A DNA stretch of 64,000 nt from the NCBI RefSeq assembly GCF_001005085.2, contig NZ_LBMU02000079.1, positions 102,389 to 166,388 on the forward strand, read 5' to 3'. The stretch is from Streptomyces humi (GTDB lineage: Bacteria > Actinomycetota > Actinomycetes > Streptomycetales > Streptomycetaceae). Positions 1 to 7,799 of the stretch are shown here, piece after piece. Both the position numbers and the translations under genes were made by a program. The notes under the pieces are model-generated. The model ran no database searches, was not told the origin of the DNA, and worked only from the letters and a program-made list of their open reading frames with translations. Position 1 is the stretch's first letter. The number at the start of each line of letters is the position of its first letter.

Positions 1-822
1 GTTCTCGCGCGACGGGTTGACGACGCTGTCGACGATCATCCGGCGGACGTGCCCCGGGAACAGCGTGCCGTAGACGGCGCCGAGGTAGGTGCCGTAGGAG
101 ACACCGAGGTAGTTGAGCTTCTTCTCGCCGAGCGCGGCCCGGATGACGTCGAGGTCACGGGCGGTGTTCGGGGTGGTCATCTGCTGGAGCATCGCCTTGC
201 CGGTGCGCTCGGCGCAGCCGTCCGCGTACTCCTTGGCCAGCTTGCGCTGGGCGGTCTTGTCGGCCTCGGTGTCCGGCACCGGGTCGACCTTGGGCGCCTT
301 GACGAACTCCTGCGGGTCCATGCAGGAGATGGGCGCGGAGTGGCCGACGCCGCGGGGGTCGAAGCCCACGAAGTCGTACGCCTTCGAGGCGTTGACCCAC
401 AGGGGGTTCTTGGTGGTGACCCGGAGCGGGAAGCGCATCCCGGAGCCACCCGGGCCGCCGGGGTTGTAGACGAGCGCGCCCTGGCGCTCCGCCTTCGTCC
501 CCGTGCTGCCTATTCGGTCGACCGCCAGCCTGATCTGCTTGCCGTTGGGCTTCGCGTAGTCGAGCGGCACGCTGACCCAGCCGCACTGGACCGGCTTGGC
601 GAAGCCCCAGTCGGCCGGACAGTCCGCCCAGTCGATACCGGCCTTGGCGGCCCGCGCGGCGGCGACCGCCGCGCCCCGCTGCTGCCGGTCCTGGCCGCTG
701 TGCCGGACCTCGGCACCGGCCGCAGGGGCCGCGAGTGCCCCGGTGATGAGGCTCGCGGTGACGAGCGCCCCCGCCGAACCGAGCGCCAGCGTCCGGCTCC
801 TCGATCTGAAGTTGTCCCTCAA
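1..822 (-). CDS. Secreted tripeptidyl aminopeptidase (S33 alpha/beta hydrolase), C-terminus outside window
   Basis: The visible 274 residues begin with a basic stretch and a hydrophobic signal segment ending near AAPAAGAE, so the protein is exported. Next come the GGPGGSG oxyanion-hole motif, the FDPRGVGHS segment and the nucleophile elbow GVSYGTYLG, all typical of Streptomyces tripeptidyl aminopeptidases (SlpD/SlpE-type, family S33) that remove N-terminal tripeptides from secreted proteins. The start is TTG at 822, 7 nt after a GGAGGGG ribosome-binding site; no in-frame ATG or GTG fits as well. The catalytic Asp and His lie beyond base 1. Family call is firm; substrate is inferred from the family. 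Confidence 0.88.
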   Translation of the reverse strand, partial: MRDNFRSRSRTLALGSAGALVTASLITGALAAPAAGAEVRHSGQDRQQRGAAVAAARAAKAGIDWADCPADWGFAKPVQCGWVSVPLDYAKPNGKQIRLAVDRIGSTGTKAERQGALVYNPGGPGGSGMRFPLRVTTKNPLWVNASKAYDFVGFDPRGVGHSAPISCMDPQEFVKAPKVDPVPDTEADKTAQRKLAKEYADGCAERTGKAMLQQMTTPNTARDLDVIRAALGEKKLNYLGVSYGTYLGAVYGTLFPGHVRRMIVDSVVNPSREN

Positions 823-953
823 GTGGGCCCCTCCCCGCTCATTCTTACGAATCGTCAGGGAGGATCTTTCCGGCTGTGACTCGCCTGTGCACAAGGCATG
901 TCAGCCGTTCTTTACCAATCCGATATCCGGATGATCAGGCCCCGCTGAGCGGA

Positions 954-1715
954 TCAGCCGCCCAATTCGCCCAAGGCCGCGTCCAGCACCCGCCGCAGCC
1001 GCAGCCCGTCCGCCGCCAGCGCGCTCACCAGTACGGCGGGCCCGGCGAGCGGGGTGAGCGCGACGCACTCCCCCAGCATCCGTGCCACCACCGGCTCGGC
1101 GACGAACTCCGGCCGTACGACGATGAGTTGCCCCACCGCGCGGTGTCCCGCCAGCACGGCGGGCCCGTCCCAGCCACCCGGCGCCCCGGGCCCGCAGGAC
1201 AGCTCCTGGTCGAGTACGGGGGCCCCGGCGACCCGCACGGTGAGCCGGCTGCTCAGCCGCCCCGGCGCCTCCCCCGCCCGCCCGAGCACCTGCTCCTCGC
1301 GCAGCACGAGCCGGCCGCCCGCCGCCACGTCGACCCGGGTGGTGACGTACAGGTCGCTCCCTTTGACCGAGATCAACTGCTCGGGCAGCCAGTGCAGTTC
1401 GCCGCCCTCGGCGACGTCGAGCCGGACGTCGTAGCGGGCCTCGCCCTTGGCCTGTCCCGGCAGTGCGATGGTCGCGGCGGCGGACCCCACCCGCAGCCTG
1501 GCCCCGCGCTCCACCGTCGCCGCGATGGCGAACCGGTCCCCGCCGAGCGGACCGCTCATCGCCCCGACGACCGTCACCCGGGCCTCGGCGCCACTGCCCC
1601 GGGTGCGCCGCAGGGCCAGCGGCCCCTCGCCCTCCAGCACGGGCAGCGAGGTGGCGCCGCGCCCGTCGGCCCGCGCGACGATCCGGGCGGTGGCGCGTAC
1701 GCCGGTGCCGGTCAC
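954..1715 (-). CDS. ureD: Urease accessory protein UreD
   Basis: About 253 residues beginning VTGTGVRATARIVARADGRG, with the UreD/UreH pattern of many short beta strands (for example GDRFAIAATVERGARLRVGSAAATIAL and LHWLPEQLI). UreD binds apo-urease and, with UreF and UreG, forms the chaperone complex that delivers nickel. The GTG start overlaps the ureG stop as GTGA (1712-1715), so the two are translationally coupled. Last gene of the ureABCFGD operon. An ATG further upstream (1748) is possible but would lie inside ureG. Confidence 0.93.
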   Translation of the reverse strand: MTGTGVRATARIVARADGRGATSLPVLEGEGPLALRRTRGSGAEARVTVVGAMSGPLGGDRFAIAATVERGARLRVGSAAATIALPGQAKGEARYDVRLDVAEGGELHWLPEQLISVKGSDLYVTTRVDVAAGGRLVLREEQVLGRAGEAPGRLSSRLTVRVAGAPVLDQELSCGPGAPGGWDGPAVLAGHRAVGQLIVVRPEFVAEPVVARMLGECVALTPLAGPAVLVSALAADGLRLRRVLDAALGELGG

Positions 1716-2392
1716 GCCGTCCACGCGGCGAGCCGCTCCCGCACCCACCGGGCCACGTCGGCGACTCCGGTCTCGCCGCGCAACGACTGGAAGACCACGG
1801 GCAGTTCGGCGCGCTGCGCCTTCGCGTCCGCGGCCATCCGCGCCAGGTCGGAACCCACGTACGGCGCGAGGTCCGTCTTGTTGACGACCAGCAGGTCGGC
1901 GGTGGTGACGCCGGGACCGCCCTTGCGGGGGATGTCGTCGCCGCCGGCCACGTCGATCACGAAGACCTGCGCGTCCACGAGCCCCTTGGAGAAGGTCGCC
2001 GTGAGGTTGTCACCGCCGGACTCGACGAGGATGAGATCGAGCGGGCCGACCTCCTCCTCCAGGTCCTCCACGGCTTCGAGGTTGGCCGAGATGTCGTCCC
2101 GGATCGCGGTGTGCGGACAGGCTCCCGTCTCGACGGCGGTGATCCGCTCGGGTGGCAGCACGGCCTCCCTGAGCAGGAACTCGGCGTCCTCACGGGTGTA
2201 GATGTCGTTGGTGACGACGGCGAGCGACAACTCGTCCCGCAGCACCCGGCACAGGGCGGCGACGGTGGCGGTCTTGCCGGACCCCACGGGCCCGCCGAGC
2301 CCGATCCGCAGCGCGCGCCGGGTCCCGTCGGGCCGACGGGCGTCGGCGCTGACGGCGGCGGGACCGTGCTGGTGGTCGTGGTCGAGATGCAT
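1712..2392 (-). CDS. ureG: Urease accessory GTPase UreG
   Basis: 226 residues. A His-rich leader (MHLDHDHQHG) is followed by the P-loop GLGGPVGSGKTA (about residues 31-42), then the metal-dependent regulatory region with the invariant CPH in ETGACPHTAIRDD, and NKTDL for guanine recognition. UreG hydrolyses GTP to drive nickel insertion into urease. The start is ATG 2392, preceded by AAGGAG; a longer reading frame to 2476 adds a non-family N-terminus and was rejected. It lies about 140 bp after ureF and overlaps ureD by 4 bp. The histidine leader may store or collect Ni2+, since no ureE is present. Confidence 0.96.
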   Translation of the reverse strand: MHLDHDHQHGPAAVSADARRPDGTRRALRIGLGGPVGSGKTATVAALCRVLRDELSLAVVTNDIYTREDAEFLLREAVLPPERITAVETGACPHTAIRDDISANLEAVEDLEEEVGPLDLILVESGGDNLTATFSKGLVDAQVFVIDVAGGDDIPRKGGPGVTTADLLVVNKTDLAPYVGSDLARMAADAKAQRAELPVVFQSLRGETGVADVARWVRERLAAWTA

Positions 2393-2534
2393 GTACGGCT
2401 CCTTGTTCAGCGGGCTCTGTCCGACAGCCCGTCCAGGGGTTCCTTCCGAGGGGACGCGCACGGGCGGGGTGCGCATGGGGTGGGCGTGGGCTGCGCGTGG
2501 AGGCTGCGCATGGGAGGTGCGCCGCCGGGAACGC

Positions 2535-3209
2535 CTACGACGCGAACAACCGCACCGCCCACCCCGCGTGCCACTCCGCCCCGATCTCCAGCAGCGGCGC
2601 CGACGCCGCCGGCAGCGCGTCGACGCCCTCGTCGACCGCCTCGCGTGCCGCCTCCGCCGCCCGGTCGACCACCCGGTCCACCTCCGGAGCCAGCCGCCCC
2701 AGCACGGCCGTCGCCTCGAACGGGTCCAGGCTCAGCAACCGCACCACCGCCGTGGCCGGCCCGCTCACGCACTCGTACGCCGCGCAGTAGGCCGCGTCCC
2801 GCGCCGACAGCCCCGCCGTCCGGGCCACCACGCCGAGGACCACGGGCTGATGAGCTCCCTTGGGGAACTCCGCCGCGACGGCGTCGAGTTCGGGGCTCGG
2901 CCAGGTCGCACGGGCGGCCCGCAGCAGTTGCCGGCCGAGTTTGCGGGCGGCGCCCCGGAGCGCAGGCGACGGCGTCCGCGCGTCGGCCGCCGCGTCCAGC
3001 TCCCGCACCTCCAGGCCGAGTACGGCGGCCGCGGCGAGGGCGGCCGCGGTCAGTCCCGCCGTGTGCAGCCGCCCCCGGCAGAACTCCTCGAGGCTCGCCG
3101 CCCCGGTGATCCGCCCGGCCCTGACAGCCACCTCCGCCCCGCCGGAGTGCGCGTGCCCCCCGGCGGGGAAGCGGCCGTCGGCCAGCACCAGCAACGCTGC
3201 CCGTGACAT
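2535..3209 (-). CDS. ureF: Urease accessory protein UreF
   Basis: 224 residues beginning MSRAALLVLADGRFPAGGHAHSGG, the UreF N-terminus, followed by an all-helical Ala-rich body. UreF bridges UreD-urease and UreG and acts as a fidelity checkpoint for UreG GTP hydrolysis. The gene follows ureC by 15 bp. The 142 bp to ureG (2393-2534) holds only the ureG ribosome-binding site and no obvious terminator, so ureG and ureD are probably co-transcribed. Confidence 0.92.
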   Translation of the reverse strand: MSRAALLVLADGRFPAGGHAHSGGAEVAVRAGRITGAASLEEFCRGRLHTAGLTAAALAAAAVLGLEVRELDAAADARTPSPALRGAARKLGRQLLRAARATWPSPELDAVAAEFPKGAHQPVVLGVVARTAGLSARDAAYCAAYECVSGPATAVVRLLSLDPFEATAVLGRLAPEVDRVVDRAAEAAREAVDEGVDALPAASAPLLEIGAEWHAGWAVRLFAS

Positions 3210-3224
3210 CCCGTACCTCTGCTC

Positions 3225-4946
3225 TCAGAACAGGAAGTAGCGCTGGGCCATGGGCAGTTCGGCGGCCGGTGTCGCCTCGACCAGCTCCCCGTCGATGTGC
3301 ACGGCGAAACTGTCGGGATCGACCCGTACGCTCGGACGCGCGTCGTTCTCGCGCATGTCCGCCTTGGTCACCCCACGGGTCGACTCGATGGCCACGAACC
3401 GCTTCCCCAGCTGCAACCGCTCCGGCAGTCCGTCCTCGACGGCGAGCGGGGCGACGAAGTTGAAGGAATTGGCGGCCGGCGCCCGCCCGATCGCCCCGTA
3501 CATGGGACGCGGCAGGATCGGCTGGGGCGTCGGGATGGAGGCGTTGGCGTCCCCCATCTGCGCATAGGCGATCTGCCCGCCCTTGACGACGAGTTGCGGC
3601 TTGACCCCGAAGAACGCGGGCTCCCAGAGCACGAGGTCGGCCAGTTTCCCGGTCTCCACCGAGCCGACCTCGCGGGCCAGTCCCTGGGCGATCGCCGGGT
3701 TGATCGTGTACTTGGCGACATAGCGCCGTACCCGGCGGTTGTCGGCCCGGCCGTCCCCGGGCAGCGCGCCGCGCCGCCGCTTCATCACATGGGCGGTCTG
3801 CCAGGTCCGCAGGATCACCTCGCCGACCCGGCCCATGGCCTGGGCGTCGGAGGAGATGATGGAGATCGCGCCGAGGTCGTGGAGCACGTCCTCGGCCCCG
3901 ATGGTCGACGGCCGGATCCGTGACTCGGCGAAGGCCAGGTCCTCCGGCACCGCCGGGTTCAGGTGGTGGCACACCATCAGCATGTCGAGGTGTTCCTCGG
4001 CGGTGTTCACCGTGTACGGGCGGGTCGGGTTCGTCGAACTCGGCAGCACGTGCGGCTCGGAGACGACGGTCATGATGTCCGGCGCGTGCCCGCCGCCCGC
4101 GCCCTCGGTGTGGTAGGCGTGGATCCCGCGCCCGCCGATCGCGGCGAGGGTGTCCCCGACGAAGCCCGCCTCGTTCAGGGTGTCGGTGTGGATGGCGACC
4201 TGGACGCCCGTCCGGTCGGCGACGGTCAGGGCCGCGTCGATGACGGCCGGTGTGGAGCCCCAGTCCTCGTGCAGCTTCAGGCCCAGCGCCCCACCCCGGA
4301 TCTGCGAGAGCATCGCCTCGTGCGAGACGGTGTTGCCCTTGCCGAGGAAGCCGATGTTGAGCGGGTACCGCTCCATCGCCTCCAGCATCCGGGCGAGGTG
4401 CCACGGGCCGGGGGTGACGGTGGTCGCCTTGGACCCCTCGGCAGGGCCCGTGCCGCCGCCCACGAGGGTCGTGACTCCCGCCGCCAGCGCCTCGTCGGCG
4501 ACCTGCGGGCAGATGAAGTGGACGTGGGCGTCGATGGCACCGGCGGTCAGGATCCGGCCGTTGCCGGCGATGACCTCGGTCTCGGGCCCGATGACCAGGT
4601 CCGGGTGCACGCCGTCCATGGTGTCGGGGTTGCCGGCCTTGCCGATCCCGGTGATCCGGCCGTCGCGTATGCCGACGTCGGCCTTGACGATGCCCCAGTG
4701 GTCGATGATCACGGCACCGGTGATGATCGTGTCCGGCGTGCCTTCCGCCCGCGTGGCGCGCGACTGGCCCATGGACTCGCGGATGACCTTGCCGCCGCCG
4801 AAGACCGCCTCGTCGCCGGCGAGCCCGGGGCCGCCGGAGCGGTCCTCCTCGATCTCCACGAGCAGGTCGGTGTCGGCGAGCCGGATCCGGTCGCCCGTGG
4901 TCGGGCCGAACAGGTCGGCGTAGGCGGCGCGGGAGATCTCAGGCAT
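3225..4946 (-). CDS. ureC: Urease alpha subunit UreC
   Basis: 573 residues, full length for a bacterial alpha subunit, beginning MPEISRAAYADLFGPTTGDRIRLADTD. It carries the nickel ligands HVHF, the carbamylated lysine in GLKLHEDWG, the HTEGAGGGHAPDI region and the mobile-flap CHHLNP containing the conserved Cys/His. It is the catalytic subunit that hydrolyses urea to ammonia and carbamate. The ATG at 4946 lies inside the end of ureB (8-bp overlap), so the longer frame to 4988 was not used. It ends 15 bp before ureF. Confidence 0.97.
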   Translation of the reverse strand: MPEISRAAYADLFGPTTGDRIRLADTDLLVEIEEDRSGGPGLAGDEAVFGGGKVIRESMGQSRATRAEGTPDTIITGAVIIDHWGIVKADVGIRDGRITGIGKAGNPDTMDGVHPDLVIGPETEVIAGNGRILTAGAIDAHVHFICPQVADEALAAGVTTLVGGGTGPAEGSKATTVTPGPWHLARMLEAMERYPLNIGFLGKGNTVSHEAMLSQIRGGALGLKLHEDWGSTPAVIDAALTVADRTGVQVAIHTDTLNEAGFVGDTLAAIGGRGIHAYHTEGAGGGHAPDIMTVVSEPHVLPSSTNPTRPYTVNTAEEHLDMLMVCHHLNPAVPEDLAFAESRIRPSTIGAEDVLHDLGAISIISSDAQAMGRVGEVILRTWQTAHVMKRRRGALPGDGRADNRRVRRYVAKYTINPAIAQGLAREVGSVETGKLADLVLWEPAFFGVKPQLVVKGGQIAYAQMGDANASIPTPQPILPRPMYGAIGRAPAANSFNFVAPLAVEDGLPERLQLGKRFVAIESTRGVTKADMRENDARPSVRVDPDSFAVHIDGELVEATPAAELPMAQRYFLF

Positions 4947-5250
4947 CGAGGGCACCTCCGGTCTCCCCGCGCAGACCGGGCACCACACGGGCGCCGGTGA
5001 GCGGGACGAGTTCGACGTCCACCGGGATGCCGGGCTCGAAGCGGACGGCGGTACCGGCGGGGATGTTCAGCCGCTTGCCGCGCGCCGCGGCCCGGTCGAA
5101 CTCCAGTCCGGGGTTGGCCTCGGCGAAGTGGTAGTGGGAGCCGACCTGGACGGGCCGGTCGGCGGCGTTCAGGACGGACAGCGAGGTGACCTCGCGGCCC
5201 GCGTTGTACACGACCGGCCCGTCGGCGAAGAGGACCTCTCCGGGGATCAT
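4939..5250 (-). CDS. ureB: Urease beta subunit UreB
   Basis: 103 residues beginning MIPGEVLFADGPVVYNAGRE, with SVLNAADRPVQVGSHYHFAEANP and the RFEPG segment of bacterial UreB. It is a structural subunit of the (ABC)3 holoenzyme. It lies 10 bp after ureA and overlaps ureC by 8 bp, so the three structural genes are tightly coupled. Confidence 0.96.
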   Translation of the reverse strand: MIPGEVLFADGPVVYNAGREVTSLSVLNAADRPVQVGSHYHFAEANPGLEFDRAAARGKRLNIPAGTAVRFEPGIPVDVELVPLTGARVVPGLRGETGGALDA

Positions 5251-5260
5251 CGGCGGCCTC

Positions 5261-5563
5261 TCAGACGATCGGGTCGTGGACGGTGACGAGTTTGGTGCCG
5301 TCCGGGAAGGTCGCCTCGACCTGCACGTCGTGGATCATCTCGGGGATGCCCTCCATGACGTCGTCCCTGGTGAGCAGCTTGCGCCCGGAGGCCATCAGTT
5401 CGGCGACGGTACGGCCGTCACGTGCGCCTTCGAGGATGTGCGACGTGATGAGCGCCACCGCCTCGGGGTGGTTCAGCCGCAGGCCGCGGGCCCGGCGCCG
5501 CTCTGCCACGTCGGCCGCCACATGGATCAGCAGCCGCTCTTGCTCGTGCGGGGTCAGTTGCAC
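5261..5563 (-). CDS. ureA: Urease gamma subunit UreA
   Basis: 100 residues. The GTG at 5563 gives the family N-terminus (M/V)QLTPHEQERLLIHVAADVA; a frame extending four codons upstream was not used. The remainder (LNHPEAVALITSHILEGARDG, GRKLLTRDDVMEGIPEMIHDVQVEATFPDG) matches UreA throughout. It is the smallest structural urease subunit and the first gene of ureABCFGD. A candidate GlnR box lies about 135 bp upstream, which fits known control of Streptomyces urease by the global nitrogen regulator GlnR. Confidence 0.96.
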   Translation of the reverse strand: MQLTPHEQERLLIHVAADVAERRRARGLRLNHPEAVALITSHILEGARDGRTVAELMASGRKLLTRDDVMEGIPEMIHDVQVEATFPDGTKLVTVHDPIV

Positions 5564-5696
5564 GTCCCACCTCACAGTCCTCGCTCCGGACCGTGCGGGG
5601 TCCGGTTGCCGCAGCCACCGCGGCGAATCGGGCTCGCGAACCCAATCGGGCCAGGAAAACCCCTGGTGGCGTGGATCGGCAGGCTAGTTTGCCGGA

Positions 5697-5712
5697 GTTT
5701 CGGTGACGTTAA
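5697..5712 (-). promoter_or_regulatory. Candidate GlnR box upstream of ureA
   Basis: Read on the minus strand this is TTAAC-N6-GAAAC, matching one a-b half-site pair of the actinobacterial GlnR box (gTnAC-n6-GaAAC). It sits about 135 bp before the ureA start in the only sizeable gap upstream of the operon. Only one pair is evident. Control of ureA by GlnR is known in S. coelicolor; its operation here is inferred. Confidence 0.5.
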
Positions 5713-5825
5713 CCGGACCTTGATCGCTTCATGACCGGCGCATGGGGGCGCGCGACTGGGCCGAACGGGTCGTCCGGCCACCGCCCACCGCCCCAGCCGC
5801 CCGAACGGGTGACCGCCCGGTCTGC

Positions 5826-5970
5826 CGGGCGCACGGATGACGCCCCGGGGGCCGGCCGTACGGCTGACCGCCCGGGGTGCCGGGCGCACGGATGACGCCC
5901 CGGGGGCCGGCCGTACGGCTGACCGCCCCGGGGGCAGGGCGCACGGATGACCGCCCGGGGGGCAGGGCGC
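5826..5970. repeat. Degenerate 55-bp tandem repeat, about 2.7 units
   Basis: The word GCACGGATGA recurs at 5831, 5886 and 5941, a 55-bp period. Each unit also carries CGCCCCGGGG, GGCCGGCCGTACGGCTGACCG or near versions. The third unit is shortened and runs into the hairpin at 5974. No coding role seen. Confidence 0.8.
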
Positions 5971-5973
5971 ACG

Positions 5974-6012
5974 GCATCGGCCCTCCCCGGACACCCCGGG
6001 GAGGGCCGATGC
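5974..6012. terminator. Perfect 17-bp hairpin, probable terminator of the antitoxin gene
   Basis: GCATCGGCCCTCCCCGG (5974-5990) pairs perfectly with 5996-6012 across a 5-nt loop (ACACC). It lies 35 bp beyond the stop of the minus-strand antitoxin gene. No T-run follows, which is usual for Streptomyces terminators; it could act in both directions. Confidence 0.7.
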
Positions 6013-6047
6013 GTTGTCCTGCTGCCGTGCCGGTGCCGCGCCCGCGG

Positions 6048-6326
6048 CTAGGAGCCCGCGGCCCCCCGGTGCTCGGCGGCGATGCCGAAGCGGCCGCGCT
6101 CGGGGCGTACGGCGGCGGTCTCGCGCACGCTGGAGACCGAGCTGACCACCTGGCCCTCGGCGGCTTCCGAAAGCTCTTCGAGGCGCTCGAGGTCGGCGGC
6201 GGAGACGAGGGCGACCAGCGGCTTGCCGTGCCGTGTCACGACGACGCGTTCACCGCCGTACACCACCCGGTTGATCAGTTCGGCGAGCTCAGCCCTGGCT
6301 TGCGTCACCGGAATCTCGTAGGCCAT
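6048..6326 (-). CDS. Phd/YefM-family antitoxin, apparently orphan
   Basis: 92 residues beginning MAYEIPVTQARAELAELINRVVYGGERVVVTRHGKPLVALVSAADLERLEEL, the classic Phd/YefM fold: an N-terminal DNA-binding half with a variable toxin-binding tail. No RelE/YoeB or Doc toxin gene is adjacent: the next gene on the far side is the ure operon and a ClpP paralogue is divergent. It is therefore either solitary or a regulator of the divergent clpP-like gene. Antitoxins of this family are usually Clp substrates, so the neighbour is suggestive. ATG 6326 gives the family N-terminus; the frame continues to 6413 without support. Confidence 0.87.
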   Translation of the reverse strand: MAYEIPVTQARAELAELINRVVYGGERVVVTRHGKPLVALVSAADLERLEELSEAAEGQVVSSVSSVRETAAVRPERGRFGIAAEHRGAAGS

Positions 6327-6480
6327 ACACCCCAGCTTACGGGGCGGCCCCGACAACACCTCTTGTTCGGCGACAGCGGAATCCCCACTCGAGCGCTTGT
6401 ACGTCCTGTACATTTTTTACAGACAGCCGGTGGCAGCCGGCCCGGCCGCCGAGATGCCCAGCCGCGAGGAGTGGTACGCC

Positions 6481-7116
6481 ATGACCCGACCGTCCGCCCG
6501 CTACGTCCTGCCGGAGTTCACCGAACGCACCACCGCGGGACACCGGACCCTGGACCCGTACTCCAAGCTGCTGGAGGAGCGGATCGTCTTCCTGGGCACC
6601 CCCGTCGACGAGACCTCGGCCAACGACGTGATGGCGCAGCTCATGTACCTGGAGCACGCGGCCCCGGAGCGGGACATCTCGCTGTACATCAACTCCCCGG
6701 GCGGGTCCTTCAGCGCGATGGCCGCGATCTACGACACGGTCCAGTACGTCACCTGCGAGGTGGAGACCGTCTGCCTGGGCCAGGCCGGCGCCTCGGCCGC
6801 GGTGCTGCTCGCGGCGGGCGCGCCGGGCAAGCGCTCGGTGCTGCCCGGCGCGCGCATCGTGCTCCAGCAACCGGCGCTGCCGGAACCGGTGCAGGGCCAG
6901 CCGAGTGATCTGTTCATCCAGGCGACGGAGCTGGAGCGGGTCCGCGGGATGCTGGAGGCGATGCTCGTCCGGCACACCGGGCGCACCCCCGAGCAGGTCC
7001 ACCGGGACCTGGAGCGGGACCTGGTGCTGGACGCGCCGGGAGCGCTGGCGTACGGGCTGGTGGACCGGGTCATGCCCAGCCACCGGCCGCCGCTCGGCCG
7101 TCCGCACGCGGGCTGA
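6481..7116 (+). CDS. ClpP-like protein with substituted catalytic Ser and His (probable pseudoprotease)
   Basis: 211 residues with a full ClpP fold: LLEERIVFLGTPVD, LYINSPGGS, GKRSVLPGARIVLQQP, a heptamer-handle helix region and ERD...GLVD. Aligned without gaps to canonical GQAASMGAFLLAAG, the segment GQAGASAAVLLAAG has Ala104 at the nucleophile position (Ser105 is one residue off), and the catalytic-His position of IHQP is Gln129 (LQQP). The catalytic Asp (Asp180) and the GG oxyanion region remain. It may be a ClpR-like structural subunit that mixes with active ClpP. The start at 6481 follows GAGGAG; an ATG at 6454 is an alternative. It is followed after 7 bp by a small gene, probably in one operon. 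Confidence 0.85.
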   Translation: MTRPSARYVLPEFTERTTAGHRTLDPYSKLLEERIVFLGTPVDETSANDVMAQLMYLEHAAPERDISLYINSPGGSFSAMAAIYDTVQYVTCEVETVCLGQAGASAAVLLAAGAPGKRSVLPGARIVLQQPALPEPVQGQPSDLFIQATELERVRGMLEAMLVRHTGRTPEQVHRDLERDLVLDAPGALAYGLVDRVMPSHRPPLGRPHAG

Positions 7117-7123
7117 GCCGCCG

Positions 7124-7432
7124 ATGCTGCCACCGGAGCTGCCGCCGCTGCCCGCGCTGACGCGCGCCGAGGGCGAGTTGATCGACCGTTACCTGGACGT
7201 GGTCGACCTGCTGGGCCGCATCAACCCGGCGCAGAACGAGGACACCTACCGCGGGCTGCGCGCCGCGCAGGCGCTGGTGCGCGCGGCGTCCGAGCTGCGG
7301 GACGCGCTGGCGCTGATGCACCGGCGGGGCGAGACGGAGCTGCACGGGGACACGCTGGCACGGGCGTTGCGGGTGCTCGACGGTGAGCGCCGGACAGCTC
7401 GCGTCGCACTCCCGCCCGACTGCGTACGGTGA
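7124..7432 (+). CDS. Small conserved hypothetical protein downstream of clpP-like gene
   Basis: 102 residues, MLPPELPPLPALTRAEGELIDRYLDVVDLLGRINPAQNEDTYRGLR..., predicted mainly helical, with charged heptad-like stretches (AAQALVRAASELRDALALMHRRGETEL) and no recognised motif, signal peptide or membrane segment. It begins 7 bp after the clpP-like stop, so co-expression is likely and it may be an adaptor or partner of that protein. Function not recognised. Confidence 0.75.
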   Translation: MLPPELPPLPALTRAEGELIDRYLDVVDLLGRINPAQNEDTYRGLRAAQALVRAASELRDALALMHRRGETELHGDTLARALRVLDGERRTARVALPPDCVR

Positions 7433-7799
7433 ACTCCGCAGGAACCCGGTCCGCGTGTCGACGCCACGCCCGGGCCGGAGTTGAAACGACCCAAAAGGGT
7501 TACCGCCGTTCGGCGGAGTGTGGCGTGGTTTTACCTGACCGAACGGACCGCTCGACTGGCCCGCGCGGGGGCGCCCGCGGAGCGCTTCGGCGCAGGTCCG
7601 GGGCTACGCAGGCGAGTTGACGGATAATCGAACACAGGGCTGTCCACCCGAACGGGTGGGTGGTGAGTAACCCCACAAATCCCCGATTCCATTGGGATTT
7701 TCGGACACGAGTGCGTGAAGATCCCTGTCTGACGACAAGCCCCCGCTACCAAGGCGGGGCGGTCCGGGCGGACGCCGAGTCCTGCCGCCGCCCGGATGA
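7433..7799. other. Intergenic region before the riboswitch
   Basis: About 370 bp without a credible gene. It contains a 7-bp inverted repeat (AAATCCC 7677-7683 / GGGATTT 7694-7700) in an unusually A+T-rich patch and a GC hairpin around 7750 (CCCCGCTACCAAGGCGGGG). The nlpC promoter should lie here, but I cannot fix its -10/-35. Confidence 0.5.

Larger units (their letters stand above)
5564..6047. other. Intergenic region upstream of ureA: GlnR box, 55-bp repeats and a hairpin
   Basis: A 484-bp stretch between ureA and the antitoxin gene with no convincing gene. It holds the ure promoter region (about 5600-5720), a 55-bp-period repeat and a strong palindrome. Open frames across the repeats (for example 5572-5994 minus) are low-complexity Pro/Arg/Gly and look like repeat shadows. 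Confidence 0.7.

Noticed and set aside
2407..4404. 665-codon minus-strand frame overlapping ureC and ureF
   Set aside because: Lies in another frame of confirmed urease genes and is Arg/Gly/Pro-rich without motifs.
5572..5994. 140-codon minus-strand frame between ureA and the antitoxin gene
   Set aside because: Made mostly by the 55-bp repeat (Pro/Gly/Arg runs); would also overlap the ure promoter region.
6398..6412. TGTAC-N5-GTACA dyad as a defined operator or promoter for the clpP-like gene
   Set aside because: Only 5-bp arms and no matching -35/-10 pair at correct spacing; kept only as a side note to the antitoxin finding.
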